Program-made: the position numbers and the translations under genes | Part shown: positions 21,099 to 31,153 of the stretch, one piece after another | How positions within the stretch are numbered: the stretch's first letter is position 1 | How the letters are laid out: every line of letters begins with the position of its first letter | Assembly (NCBI GenBank): GCA_016169945.1 | Contig: JADLSH010000305.1 | Location: 1,116,001 to 1,180,000 of the forward strand | Reading direction: 5' to 3' | From: Trachythela sp. YZ-2020 | Taxonomy: Eukaryota > Cnidaria > Anthozoa > Malacalcyonacea > Clavulariidae | DNA: 64,000 bases | The notes under the pieces: generated by a model | The model's input: only the letters and a program-made list of their open reading frames with translations | Told to the model about the DNA's origin: nothing | Database searches by the model: none

Positions 21099-23120
21099 AC
21101 CCCAAGGTCACGTGTAAACACGCTTGCCACTTCACTCTTCAGACAAGATTTTGGGAGCGAATTTCTATCTAAAAATTCAACAAAAGGCAACAGTTAGTTA
21201 AGAGTTTTAGCAAACAAAATTTACCACAAACTACATAGGACACCGAGTGGCTAAGCCAAAACCGGTTCAAACCGGCTCCCATCAAGCTCGGGGCAGATTC
21301 AACTAGTTTCTTATCGCCCGAATAAATATAGAACTTTAAAGTTTATAAACATATAATAGCGAGATAAATACAATACCTGACAGCTACATAGAAGCCTTGA
21401 AGAAAGCAATTTTACTTTGCTTTCAAACTTGAGAAATTTCGCCAACTTCCCGTCGTAATTTAGCGGTTGAATCCACTCGTCTGAAAGTCCAGGAAGAATT
21501 TTGAAGCACGTTGTGGTAAAGGCATTAAATTTGAATTTGCCTCGCACATGGGTACAGAATCATGCACTCCCATTGGTTATAGAAATAAGCGGTCCTGATT
21601 GGCTGTGATGCAAATAGGAAGACTTCGATTGGCTGGAATCGGTCACGTCAGTTGATTGGTTAACATCTGGTTTGAAAATAGCATGGCATTGGGATTGTTG
21701 GAGATCATTTTCAACCTAAAATAGATATAGCAAGAAAATTAATAAAATCATAGTTTGCTATATATATCACGACTTAAGTCTACGCATTGTAGTAAATTGC
21801 CAATGCGCGCGCATATAATCATATATTATAGGCAGGCGTACGGGTCGAAATGTTTAGGGGGACAGTGAACATTTTCCCCAACTGACACTGAAAATATCCG
21901 ACTTTTAATTTAATTAATTGACAGAATAACTTTCTAAAGATCTAGGACATCAAGAATGTAAACTTACCCCACGGTCATGTGTATAAACACGCTTGCCACT
22001 TCAGATCAGATTTTTGGAGCGAATTTCTACCTAAATTTCGTCCACTCGTCTGAAAGTCCAGGACAAACCGTTGATCATGGGCAACGTTGGAACGTTTCAT
22101 TCAGGAACCGGGAAATTTGAATTTGCCTTGCACGTGGGTACAAATGTCTGCACTCCCATTGATCATTTTCAACCTGAAACGAGATTACACATATATTATA
22201 AAACGGCCAAGTTTTGTCAATTTTCTAAATTAAAGTTAACAAAGTTTAACAAATATCCAGTATGTACCGATATGTACTTTGATTCATTGGTTTTATTAAG
22301 TATATACACCACAAAATATAGCACAAGTTTAAAGCATGCAAGCCTAGTTCAACATGAAGTTTTGGGAACAAAAATTGCTTTAAATTCACTGAATATAGAC
22401 CTTAAGTATATACTAGTCTCATTTTGTACGTTGTTTAAAGCGACATTCAAAGCCAAACGCGTTTGAACACTCTTACATAAAAAATTAAAAATGCCGCTCA
22501 CACAAGCATGACATATGAACAAAACGTGCTTAATAACCAAATAGTTGGTTGAAGTTACTAAGTAAGTTTTAAGTAGAACCTTTTGCACATATAAGTTTCA
22601 AGGGAGACTCGAAGATAGAATCCCTAAAATAATTGACACATATTTGAACATAGGTAATACTATACAAGTCTGAAAGGCGACAAAATATTTGTTCAAGCAC
22701 AAGTTTTAGCGATAGACAAGTCGACCTCGAGGCGGCCGAACCTGGGTGTGTCGCCATTGAAATTCGGCATTCGAGAAATATCTTAGTTTAAAACGCCGAT
22801 AAATATGATACTTATGATTAATACAGGCATAGAAACTCGTTCTATACTCACCAAATATCCAAAAGCCAACCAAGTGAAACTTTTACAGCTTTAAAACGAA
22901 GACTTGAGCTTGATAAAATCTGATTCCTTCGTCTTTAGCTTTTCACTACAAAATGTGAATTGCTTTTCCAAATTCCAATGCCCCAAGCATGGCAAGCATG
23001 CTCGCTTTATCTTGTAAACAAGCCTCGATTTCTATTGGCTGTAGAAACATTCCGGATGTGTTATCTTCTTATTTCACTTATTTATTGGTTTGCGCTTGAA
23101 GCTTTTGATTGGTTGAAACA
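21099..23120 (-). promoter_or_regulatory. repeated CCAAT-box/first-exon-like segments
   Basis: Blocks at about 21050-21690 and 21930-22160 are paralogous (CGTCTGAAAGTCCAGGA, GGAGCGAATTTCTA, AAATTTGAATTTGCCT). The piece near 22930-23115 resembles them. On the minus strand they contain several CCAAT boxes (ATTGG near 21574, 21597, 21629, 21654, 23034 and 23107). Each has a good 5' splice site: GGG/GTAAGTTT at 21100 and 21967, TTTG/GTGAGTAT at 22851. They could be alternative first exons for the minus-strand unit to the left. No transcript evidence exists. Confidence 0.35.
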
Positions 23121-23328
23121 ACTCCCTTGGGACAAAAACTATGAAATTCTATAGTTATAATAATTTTATTCATATAAAGATGTTTAAAATTCTATTAAGG
23201 GCGCATAATTTATTAAAATCATTCACAATATACACAAGTGATGAACATGTGCCGGAATTTTCCCAACCAACATATGCTCTCTCTTATGCTCGCAGAGGTT
23301 ATTTGGCCGTTATTTCAGATCGTAGGAG

Positions 23329-23675
23329 CAGTGGCGTGCTGGCTTGTGTTAACCAGGGGAGGCCACCTGCAAATTTGGCGCCCCCTTGTAATATTTGTAT
23401 AGTTCAGCCTCTTAAACGCGATAAATATTTTTTTTTATGTGTCGACGGGGGGGGGTTGTGTTTAAAAAATTTTCCCGGACTACTAACGTTCTTATATTAC
23501 TATTTTAACAAGAAATATCTTTCTTCCTACAAAATATTTACTTCCAAAAACAAAAATATTCATTTTTTCTATTCTTTGTGCAAATTTCGGCGCCCCATTT
23601 ACGTTTTCGCGCCCCCTTCAAAATCTTCGCTGGGGGGGCCATGGCTCCCCGGCCCCCCCTGCCAGCACGCCACTG
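23329..23675. mobile_element. hAT-like MITE, 347 bp
   Basis: The ends CAGTGGCGTGCTGGC and GCCAGCACGCCACTG are flanked by a perfect 8-bp duplication CGTAGGAG (23321-23328 and 23676-23683). The G- and C-run-rich interior is non-coding. A 179-codon open frame crosses it by chance. Confidence 0.92.
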
Positions 23676-23732
23676 CGTAGGAGCCGAGGCACGTTTGAGC
23701 TAAACAAAGTACTGCAGTCGAAAGACTGAAGC

Positions 23733-24005
23733 CTGGTTCACACGAGTGAGATAAGCATAAGCAGAAATACAAAAGAAAACCTTCCCTCTAGGGCTTAAAA
23801 AGACAAAGCGGTGAGAATTTCTTTTGAAATGTCTTTTGTTCCGGCTTAGCTTATGCTTATGCCAGGAGACTTATGCCAGTTATGCTATACGAGACTTGTG
23901 CTTATGCTAATATGCAAACGTTTATGTTGCACACTTCACTGCATTCCTTTGTTTTACCTCTTGTCTTTCCTTATGCTTGTGCTTATCTCACTCGTGTGAG
24001 CTCAG
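23733..24005. mobile_element. MITE with CACACGAGTGAGATAAGC ends
   Basis: The left end CTGGTTCACACGAGTGAGAT and the right end, inverted as CTGAGCTCACACGAGTGAGA, form terminal inverted repeats with internal TATGCTTATGC motifs. The flanks GACTGAAG and AACTGAAA may be a decayed 8-bp duplication. Confidence 0.75.
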
Positions 24006-24017
24006 AACTGAAAGAGC

Positions 24018-24250
24018 TTGGCCGCGAGGGAGGTAAACCGCAGTAACCGGAGAAAAACCCTCCAAGCACAAGAAAGAACCACAACTGTTACTTACATGAC
24101 TCAGTCAAACACATCAAGTATTCAAGTCAGAGCTGCTTCTGAGCTGCTTCTGAGCTGCTTCGAGCCTGGTTACCTGATTGTAATGCACCACACAAATCCA
24201 CTATGGTGTAATCGGCCCACTATAACTCGGAATTTCGACTGCGCATCAAA
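24018..24250 (-). mobile_element. tRNA-derived SINE, decayed, antisense
   Basis: Plus-strand GGGAGGTAAACCGCAGTAAC with CGGAGAAAAACCCTCCAAGC is the complement of the central block (GGGTTTTTCTCCGGGTACTC-type) seen in the SINEs at 61828 and 62655. The tRNA-like head is too decayed to define. From memory this central block is widespread in animal SINEs. Confidence 0.55.
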
Positions 24251-25394
24251 ATGACGCGTTCTGCGTCGGGATAAAATTGCAGTTGAATCATAACATGTAG
24301 CTGAGACTTATGGAATAATTAAAATATGCATGTATATCAAAGTTTTAACTGTTCAATCATTCATTTGTGCTTCACATATAGCCACAATAGAACTGTCCAA
24401 TAAATCATTTTTGCGCTAGCTTATTTGTCTTTATATAAAGGGAATAAAATTTCTTTGGCAAGTCAACCGTACGGAAACCAGGTTTTCTTCGAACAGCTTT
24501 TGCATATTCAAATGATGATTGAACTGTTCAATACTTCGATATGCAGAGCGCGTCATTTGGAGGCGCATTCGAAACTCTTAATTTTTGTTTCCAAGTGGGC
24601 GTTTCAGCTGTTGACTTTGAACATGTCTTTATCATTGCGGAGTGGAATGCCCTTCACAAATCTACTATTGTCGCTAATGACCTTTATTTCTTTGTCTCCT
24701 GAGTGGGCGCTTTAGCTTTCGACTTTGAACATGTCTTTATCATTGCGGAAATACGTCATCGCCTAACGGCGATGTATGCAATCATGCATATCACCTTGGA
24801 TACATTCAAATGCCATTCGGGGTTCCACTTTTTATTTTATCCTTAAACACAGGAATTCTGTGCCGTTTTAAGGATTTTAATTAAGAAGCACAAAGTTTTG
24901 AGGGCTTCTTAATGAATTACAAAGATTCCAGGGAAGATCTAATATAGTAATATTATTAATCACACATGTGGACTTTTTTATATACTTGATATCTGACTTA
25001 ACTTCCCTCAAAGTGCCTGATTGCCAAAATGGCTCTCACTAGTATTTGAACTAGGGTACCTGCAAGGTAGGGAATGTTATTATTCTTTAGCTTCTTGAAA
25101 CAAACATGCAAACAAATATGCAACACAAATTATATTCAGTAGACGGTAATTATTGGCATTGACGCAGTGGCTTGCGCGCTGTCAGTAGATGCATACCCTA
25201 GCATAGTTTGCAGGATGAGACAAGCTAAATATATCACGAAACATGAAAGACATCAAATTTTGTAACATCTATTTCAAAATATCAATATTTTCCATGTATT
25301 GTTCTTCCACATGGAATTCCCACATGAAACCCATGTTTACTGCGATGAGTAATTTGACACTGCCACGCAAGGAAATTTGCATATTTTTGTAGTG
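24251..25394. other. no gene; a short local duplication
   Basis: GACTTTGAACATGTCTTTAT occurs at 24612 and 24721 with similar left context. Otherwise nothing is recognised. Confidence 0.4.
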
Positions 25395-25402
25395 TATAAA
25401 AG
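25395..25402 (+). promoter_or_regulatory. possible TATA box
   Basis: TATAAAAG lies about 450 bp upstream of the start codon at 25845, with no better candidate nearer. The long leader implied could contain an intron. Tentative. Confidence 0.3.
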
Positions 25403-25844
25403 CGTTAAAAATATATATATATTTGTTCCATCATTCTATTCTTACTCTGCTGGATATGTGAGTCACCTACATGTAAAGCACAACTCATTTCAACTCATTG
25501 CCATTCGAATATTTGTCTTAGTGCGCGCAGAACTGAGACCCTGTCTGTTCTGACAATAATATGCATGCTTATCAGAGGAGATAAAGTAATGTAAGGAATT
25601 TTGGGGGAAATTTAGGGAATTTCAAACCTGCTGTTGTCAGGATCGGATATCCCCAATTGGTTTAATTTGGTATTGGGATTTGGCCATTTGGCCATTTGGG
25701 AAGATATTTAGAACCCTCGCTGAGTTGTTGGCGTCGCATCAAATTAAATATTTCTGTTCTTGAATATTATAGAAACTCTTGAAAAGGAGCACCTTTTCGC
25801 CAATAAACATCCAAAAGTTAAACGGATTTTTTGTCTGTATAAAA

Positions 25845-26231
25845 ATGAATAAAGTCGCAGTTATTATATCAATTCTCTTTGGCTTCGCCGCTGTTGTTAT
25901 CGAAGGGAGACGGTGCCGATATACGATTACATACGCAATATGCAGCGACCAATGTTGTGGCAAAGAATACGATATGCAATGTTTGAAAAGCTGTGAGAAC
26001 GTATCATGTTCAGGCAACGACGACTGCGGAAAAAGCTGTTGTAATGATGGAAAATGTGGTCCTCCGACTTCGTCGGTTTGTGGCGGCACCGTTTCGACAA
26101 TAATTGCTGTTGTGGTTTCTCTTGGTATTATAATTATAGCTGCTATTATAGTAGGAACATTCTTTCTGGTCAGATATTGTCGTCTTAGAAGATCTGCTCA
26201 GCCGGGGATGGTCATTTTGGTAAATCAATAA
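25845..26231 (+). CDS. small cysteine-rich type I membrane protein, 128 aa
   Basis: Single-exon frame. The ATG at 25845 is preferred over one 66 bp upstream because it begins a clean signal peptide (MNKVAVIISILFGFAAVVIE). Residues 24-79 hold 12 cysteines, including CC pairs at 37-38 and 65-66. Residues about 83-108 are a strongly hydrophobic membrane segment, followed by a basic RYCRLRR stop-transfer and a tail ending MVILVNQ. The layout of secreted start, short Cys-rich ectodomain, one membrane pass and short tail recalls Shisa/CYYR-like small membrane proteins. The CSGNDDCGKSCCNDGKC part resembles small disulfide-rich folds. Neither assignment is secure. AATAAA signals lie at 26317 and 26351. 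Confidence 0.75.
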   Translation: MNKVAVIISILFGFAAVVIEGRRCRYTITYAICSDQCCGKEYDMQCLKSCENVSCSGNDDCGKSCCNDGKCGPPTSSVCGGTVSTIIAVVVSLGIIIIAAIIVGTFFLVRYCRLRRSAQPGMVILVNQ

Positions 26232-26316
26232 GCACAAATGTGGACATTTTTGGATTTTAATTAAAGCTTACATGCAACGTATGCACTTTTATAGCTATTC
26301 TGACAAACGTTTTGTA

Positions 26317-26356
26317 ATAAATGGTGTAATTATAATCATCTTTAAGACAAAATAAA
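26317..26356 (+). terminator. poly(A) signals of the Cys-rich gene
   Basis: Two AATAAA hexamers (26317-26322 and 26351-26356) stand 86 and 120 bp after the stop codon. Confidence 0.6.
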
Positions 26357-26427
26357 GTTATTTCATAAAAAGCGTCTCTATATTTAAGGCGATGTTTATG
26401 TAATAATACACGGGATAACTTTTTCAA

Positions 26428-26946
26428 TAGAGACCTTTAGATCGAGGTTTACGCCGAACCGCTAACGTCTGCGAGTCACGTGACCCTATCCCGACGCCAC
26501 GTTTGAGGTTTTCAACGCGAGTTTTGAACGTCAAGAGGTGGGTCTACACGTTTGTAGTTTCCCTCAGGGTTTATTACTTTATTTATTTATTTTTTATATC
26601 ATGTTTCACGTATCCACACTATGCGCATACACAGTACTTATCATTCTAGCAGGAAAGACGAAATTGAAGTCGAAATAGTTGATTCTTCGGCTCTTCGCAT
26701 TTTATTTTGACTCGAACATGATACGCTTGGCCGGAGGAGCCAAATCCAACATGGCGGCGATCAACACTTGATTCTTCGGTAGACTTTAAGACTTATAAAG
26801 CGCATTTCACCTCTCGTTTAGATCCTTCGAAGAACATCATCTGAGTCGACTTCAAATCTAAGTCGAAAAATGTTCATCTAAGAACTTCAAATCTACGTCA
26901 AACGGCGGTTACAGGTTTGCGGTAAACCTGAATCTAAAGGTCTCTA
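26428..26946. mobile_element. MITE with TAGAGACCTTTAGAT ends, about 520 bp
   Basis: The left end TAGAGACCTTTAGATCGAGG and the right end, inverted as TAGAGACCTTTAGATTCAGG, are terminal repeats with matching subterminal GGTTTAC motifs. A TA-type target is possible. The interior is non-coding. Confidence 0.8.
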
Positions 26947-26959
26947 TTATAGCGACAAC

Positions 26960-27725
26960 CAGGGGCGCACATTAGGGGGGGTGTGGGGGGGTGTGACACC
27001 CCCCCCCCCCCATCATTTGTGAATTTTTCAAAAAAGTCGGTCCCAAATTGTAAAATTACACTACTTAAGTCGGTCCCAGTTGGTCCGAAACATCCTGTCT
27101 AAAAAACGTATAATAAACGATACAAAAATTGTCAATAAAATAAATCAACATTGCAAAACCCAGAGATATATTTTCCTCTTAAAGCAATATACTCAAATGT
27201 AAGATGACATAGCCATACACGACTGCGCAAAACCTCCTAACTTTTGCTCTGCCGCATTCTGCGTTCTATTTCCACGTCAGTATTCTCGAGTAAAGTCAAC
27301 TCTGTTGTAAAAATGCAGTTTCTAATTGGGTCTTTATGATGTTGAAGGTTGGGGGGGCGTTTTCTTTAAATAACTGCATTTAAAGAAAATTGCAGCGAAA
27401 TATTGAATTCGAAACTAGAGTGTTTGAAATCTTATATATATATTAATGAAAGGGCCTATAACGAAAGAGGTAGAGAAGACTCTGAAAATGCCATTTCCGA
27501 CGATCTACAGATTCAAGTTTTTCAAAATTTTCCCCGTCGGCGCCAACCATGGTGGCGCCTCGCGGGAGTCGACACCCTATTTTTTAACAACCCTTCTACA
27601 CTCCTGGCACTACACATATTTTTACATTAACTCGTAATTCATGTTTTGATGTGGTCAAACAAATATAAAAAGTCGGTCCCTGAACAATGGACACCCCCCA
27701 AACCTTTTTGGAATGTGCGCCCCTG
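26960..27725. mobile_element. hAT-like element, 766 bp, non-autonomous
   Basis: The ends CAGGGGCGCACATT and AATGTGCGCCCCTG are flanked by the perfect octamer GCGACAAC (26952-26959 and 27726-27733). AAGTCGGTCCC occurs near both ends. No transposase is readable. It is inserted 13 bp from the end of the preceding MITE. Confidence 0.92.
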
Positions 27726-27796
27726 GCGACAACGTAACACGCAATACGAAATTTGATTAATTATCAGCCGTGGTGTAACGAAGAAAGACGGTGCCC

Positions 27797-27942
27797 TTAA
27801 GCCGGTTTTCCACTAGGCGGAATTTTGCGCGCGGAGCGGAATTTTTCTTTGTCTTTTCTAATTAGTTCCACCCGAGAAATCATAAGACAAAGAAAAATTC
27901 CGCTCCGCGCGCAAAATTCTGCCTAGTGGAAAACCGGCTTTA
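27797..27942. mobile_element. near-perfect hairpin MITE, 146 bp
   Basis: Arms of about 58 bp (AAGCCGGTTTTCCACTAGGC... and inverse) pair with very few mismatches around a loop of under 30 bp. Flanking TTA/TAA may mark the target. Transcribed, it would form a long hairpin RNA. Confidence 0.85.
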
Positions 27943-28166
27943 TATGATGCATTTTCAGTGTCAATATTCGCCAATCTGAATTGTTTGGCAAGATATCATT
28001 CGGCATATGAAATTAGCCATCCGGTTGATGGCATTTTGGTATAGACTTTGTCATTCGGCTATAGATTTTGTCATTCGTCGGCTATGGATTCCGTCATTCG
28101 GTCGGCTATAGACTTTTGAAGTTTGAACACACGCCCTTCGTGGAATTAAAATCAGGTTTTGTTTTC

Positions 28167-28371
28167 GCTTGTTTCCATCTATCAAACTGATAAAAAAAGA
28201 TTTTCATATTCGTTTTTCTTGATTTTTCTTCATCAATTTGGTTAGGTTTAGGTTTTGGGTTAGGGGTTACAGGTTACGGTAGGTTTTAGGGTTAGGGTCA
28301 GCCAAAGTTTTCAACTTTACTTCAAAGTTGAAAAAATGACGTAACGTCAGTTTGGTAGATGGAAACAAGTG
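28167..28371. mobile_element. MITE with internal TTAGGG repeats, copy 2
   Basis: Same family as 9449-9669: GCTTGTTTCCATCTATCA and GGTAGATGGAAACAAGTG ends with GGTTTTAGGGTTAGGGTCAG inside. The left subterminal part is diverged. Confidence 0.8.
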
Positions 28372-28379
28372 GCGACCGA

Positions 28380-28560
28380 AAGCAGGGCTTCCACTTGCCA
28401 GGAAATTTCCTGGCAAAAGGAAATATTGGGCTGTGGCAGGAAAAATGGCAGGAAATCCTTTTTGGAAGGAAATTGGCAGGAAATATAATGAATTGCCAGG
28501 ATAATGGCAGGAAATTCCGAGATTCCAACCATTGGGGCTTTAAAATAGTCTATGTGTGGC
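28380..28560. repeat. GGCAGGAAATT-type short repeat
   Basis: TGGCAGGAAAT-like words recur at least five times, partly in inverted order with TTTCCTGGCA. It is probably the remnant of a small transposon. No gene. Confidence 0.45.
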
Positions 28561-28669
28561 GTAGTAACTAGTAAAATGTTGAATATACAAGAAAGCTACC
28601 TATCATAAAGTTTTGTGCACATTTGAATAATACTCTTTGTATCCTGCTCTGTGTTTTCACCTTTAGTCT

Positions 28670-29349
28670 GGCGGTTAAGTGTAAGAATTGTTCATTTTGT
28701 GATAAAAGCACCATATTTGCAGGAAGTATAGACTTTGATATGACAATAACTTTTAGATATGGAGGCATCTGAAAATTAAAGTCGCCGGCCTAAAATTTGG
28801 GTTCTTTTTCATTTTCCTCATTAAACTCCTATACTTGTAAAACCGTGAAATTCCAAGTTCATTTAAAGCAATAATGACTTACATCATTGGAAAGCTTGCA
28901 AAAAACTATATATAGGTCACTTAAGCGGTTACCTTTATTTTCCCAACCGATTTCGAGTTATTGCTGTTCCAAAATGGAAAAAATGCCACGAAATCGCGCG
29001 AAAAGCCTGGGTACTAGCTTGAAAATGCGTATTTAACAGCTTGTAACTCAAGAAGGATTTGAAAAATCATGGTAACCACTTACATGTCTTAATATAACTT
29101 TTTGTAAGCTTTCTGATTCTGTAATCACTTTTGCTATAAGTGAACTTGCAATTTTATATTTTTCGACAATATACAGTAGGAGTTTAATGAGGAAAATGAA
29201 AAAGAACCCAAATTTTAGGCCGGCGATTTTAATTTTTCAGATGCCTCCATATCTAAAAGTTATTGTCATATCAAAGTCTATACTTCCTGCAAATATGGTG
29301 CTTTTATCACAAAATGAACAATTCCAGCTAAATTTCGCTCTTAACCGCC
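28670..29349. mobile_element. large inverted-repeat element, about 680 bp
   Basis: The arms 28670-28840 and 29165-29349 are inverted copies (GCGGTTAAG, GAATTGTTCATTTTGTGATA, GGAGGCATCTGAAAA, CATTTTCCTCATTAAACTCC). They surround about 330 bp of unrelated sequence. Fold-back MITE-like. No target duplication was settled. Confidence 0.8.
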
Positions 29350-29474
29350 TCACTACTTGTCTGTTCACCATCTTGGTGTTTGTGGTGCACGTGCAGGGGT
29401 GCACGTGTAGCACGTCACGTGTGTTTACAGCAGTGTGTATAATTTTTCCATAATTTATTCGTTGGAAACTAATC

Positions 29475-29885
29475 GACGTCAGCATTATTTTCAAATACCG
29501 TTAAAACCTACGTTTTTTCTAAACCTAACGCGAAAAACTCAATTTAGCTTTTAAAAGCAATATAATTATATAGTATCATAAACATGTCTAATAAAACACG
29601 TCTTTCCTTACGCATTTGTTTTTTGGCGGCCATGTTGGATGGCATCCACGTGCCATTCAACATGGCGGCCAAAACACAAATGCTCAGGAAATGATGTGTT
29701 TTACAACAAAATTGTATATCCTATTTACTATCATACTATAAACTGCTTTTAAAAGCTAACCTAAGTTTTTCGCGTTAGGCTTGGAGAAAACGTAGTTTTT
29801 AACGGCATCAGAAAATAATGCCGACGTCAGCAATACGAATTATTCAAACCTTTTACATTCGCGAGGGAATAATTGTATCGTTTAA
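29475..29885. mobile_element. palindromic MITE, full copy
   Basis: Arms of roughly 170 bp meet near 29648 (GGATGGCATCCACGTGCCAT). They start GACGTCAGCATTATTTTC on the left and the inverse GACGTCGGCATTATTTTC on the right. The right flank to 29885 also matches the half copy at 720-905. The element ends exactly where the tandem array begins. Confidence 0.85.
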
Positions 29886-31153
29886 ATTTATTTGAGTAAT
29901 TCAGGCACATCACGCAGAATAGTGTCAATTATAATTTTCTAATTATAAAGCATTCTCGTATACAGTCGTAAGTACATTTAAGGGCATTTCCAGTTGAATA
30001 ACCTAGCACTGGAATTAGTCGACGTCATATTTATTACTTCCTAACCTATCTTCGTTTCCGTGGTTTCTCGGATAGGTCGAGGAGATCTGGGAACAAGGAT
30101 ATTCCTGACCTCGACAAATTCGTCCCTACGCCCCCAAATCTACCCACTGAAACCAGAGGAACTAGCAATCTATACTGGTATAATAGTTCTGAGAATAAAC
30201 TATATCAGCTTATATCTGATATATTTTCTTGGCTGGTACTTCGTATAATGCCGTATTTATGCAAAATTATATTTTGTCAAGACGAACTACGAAAGCAAGT
30301 TCATCTGAGTAGACGAGTAGTGAAGTTTTCACAGATAGTCTGTCTTGACGTCTAAACTGTCTGTTTACTTTATGCGATCGATACTGCATGATAATGGATT
30401 AATGGTTCTGGAAACAAACCATATCTGATATTTTCTGCCAAGTGCTAGTTATATAATGCCGTATTTATGCAAAAGGCTGATCTTCTATCAAAACAAACTA
30501 ACACAATTAATAGTGTGTTTGAAGGATGATTCCTAGATACACAGGTGGATCAACCTTCTCTAGTATAAATTGGCGCTATATAGCAATGAGAATGTTTCTG
30601 TCTATAGAATATTATTTGTATTTTGGTCGAGTAAAGTTCTCAATATTATAATTTTTAAAATAAATCGTTCCACAGTATAGGCACCATTACGTCATAAACA
30701 GCTGGCGTTTCCATAGTTACTTGTTGAAGCACTCTGTAGGGGTCGAAGTTAGCTCATCATGCGACTCATTTAAACCAATATTAACAGGAATTAAACCGTT
30801 ATGTAAAGTAAGGACTAATGATTTAACATAAAAAAAATCCTAAAATTCATTAACCTATACACATATACAGACCATTTCAGAATTATCTACTAGGACTGGC
30901 GTTTAAAAGTCATGTCCAAGATTATATTGGAGTTATTTCACTGGGGAATCGTTTTTCCCCCAAACATTTTATCACTGCCTGTACTAGATATAACAATACA
31001 TGCATAAATTTAGTGTCGGCTGCTAACTGAGACACGAATTTTCGTGTTTTTCTTTGTATTTTTACAATGATATACAAGAAATTTGGGTGAGTTGCTTCAT
31101 TCAGTCACAGACCTTGTAAGAGTGAACATTTATGATCGTTGAAAAGGTTAAAA

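Noticed and set aside
21311..21547. 78-codon minus-strand gene starting MRGKFKFN
   Set aside because: The paralogous block at 22040-22140 lacks the ATG and frame, so coding is doubtful; kept only as part of possible non-coding first exons.
23141..23680. 179-codon plus-strand frame
   Set aside because: It runs across a hAT-like MITE with a precise 8-bp duplication; no coding character on either side.
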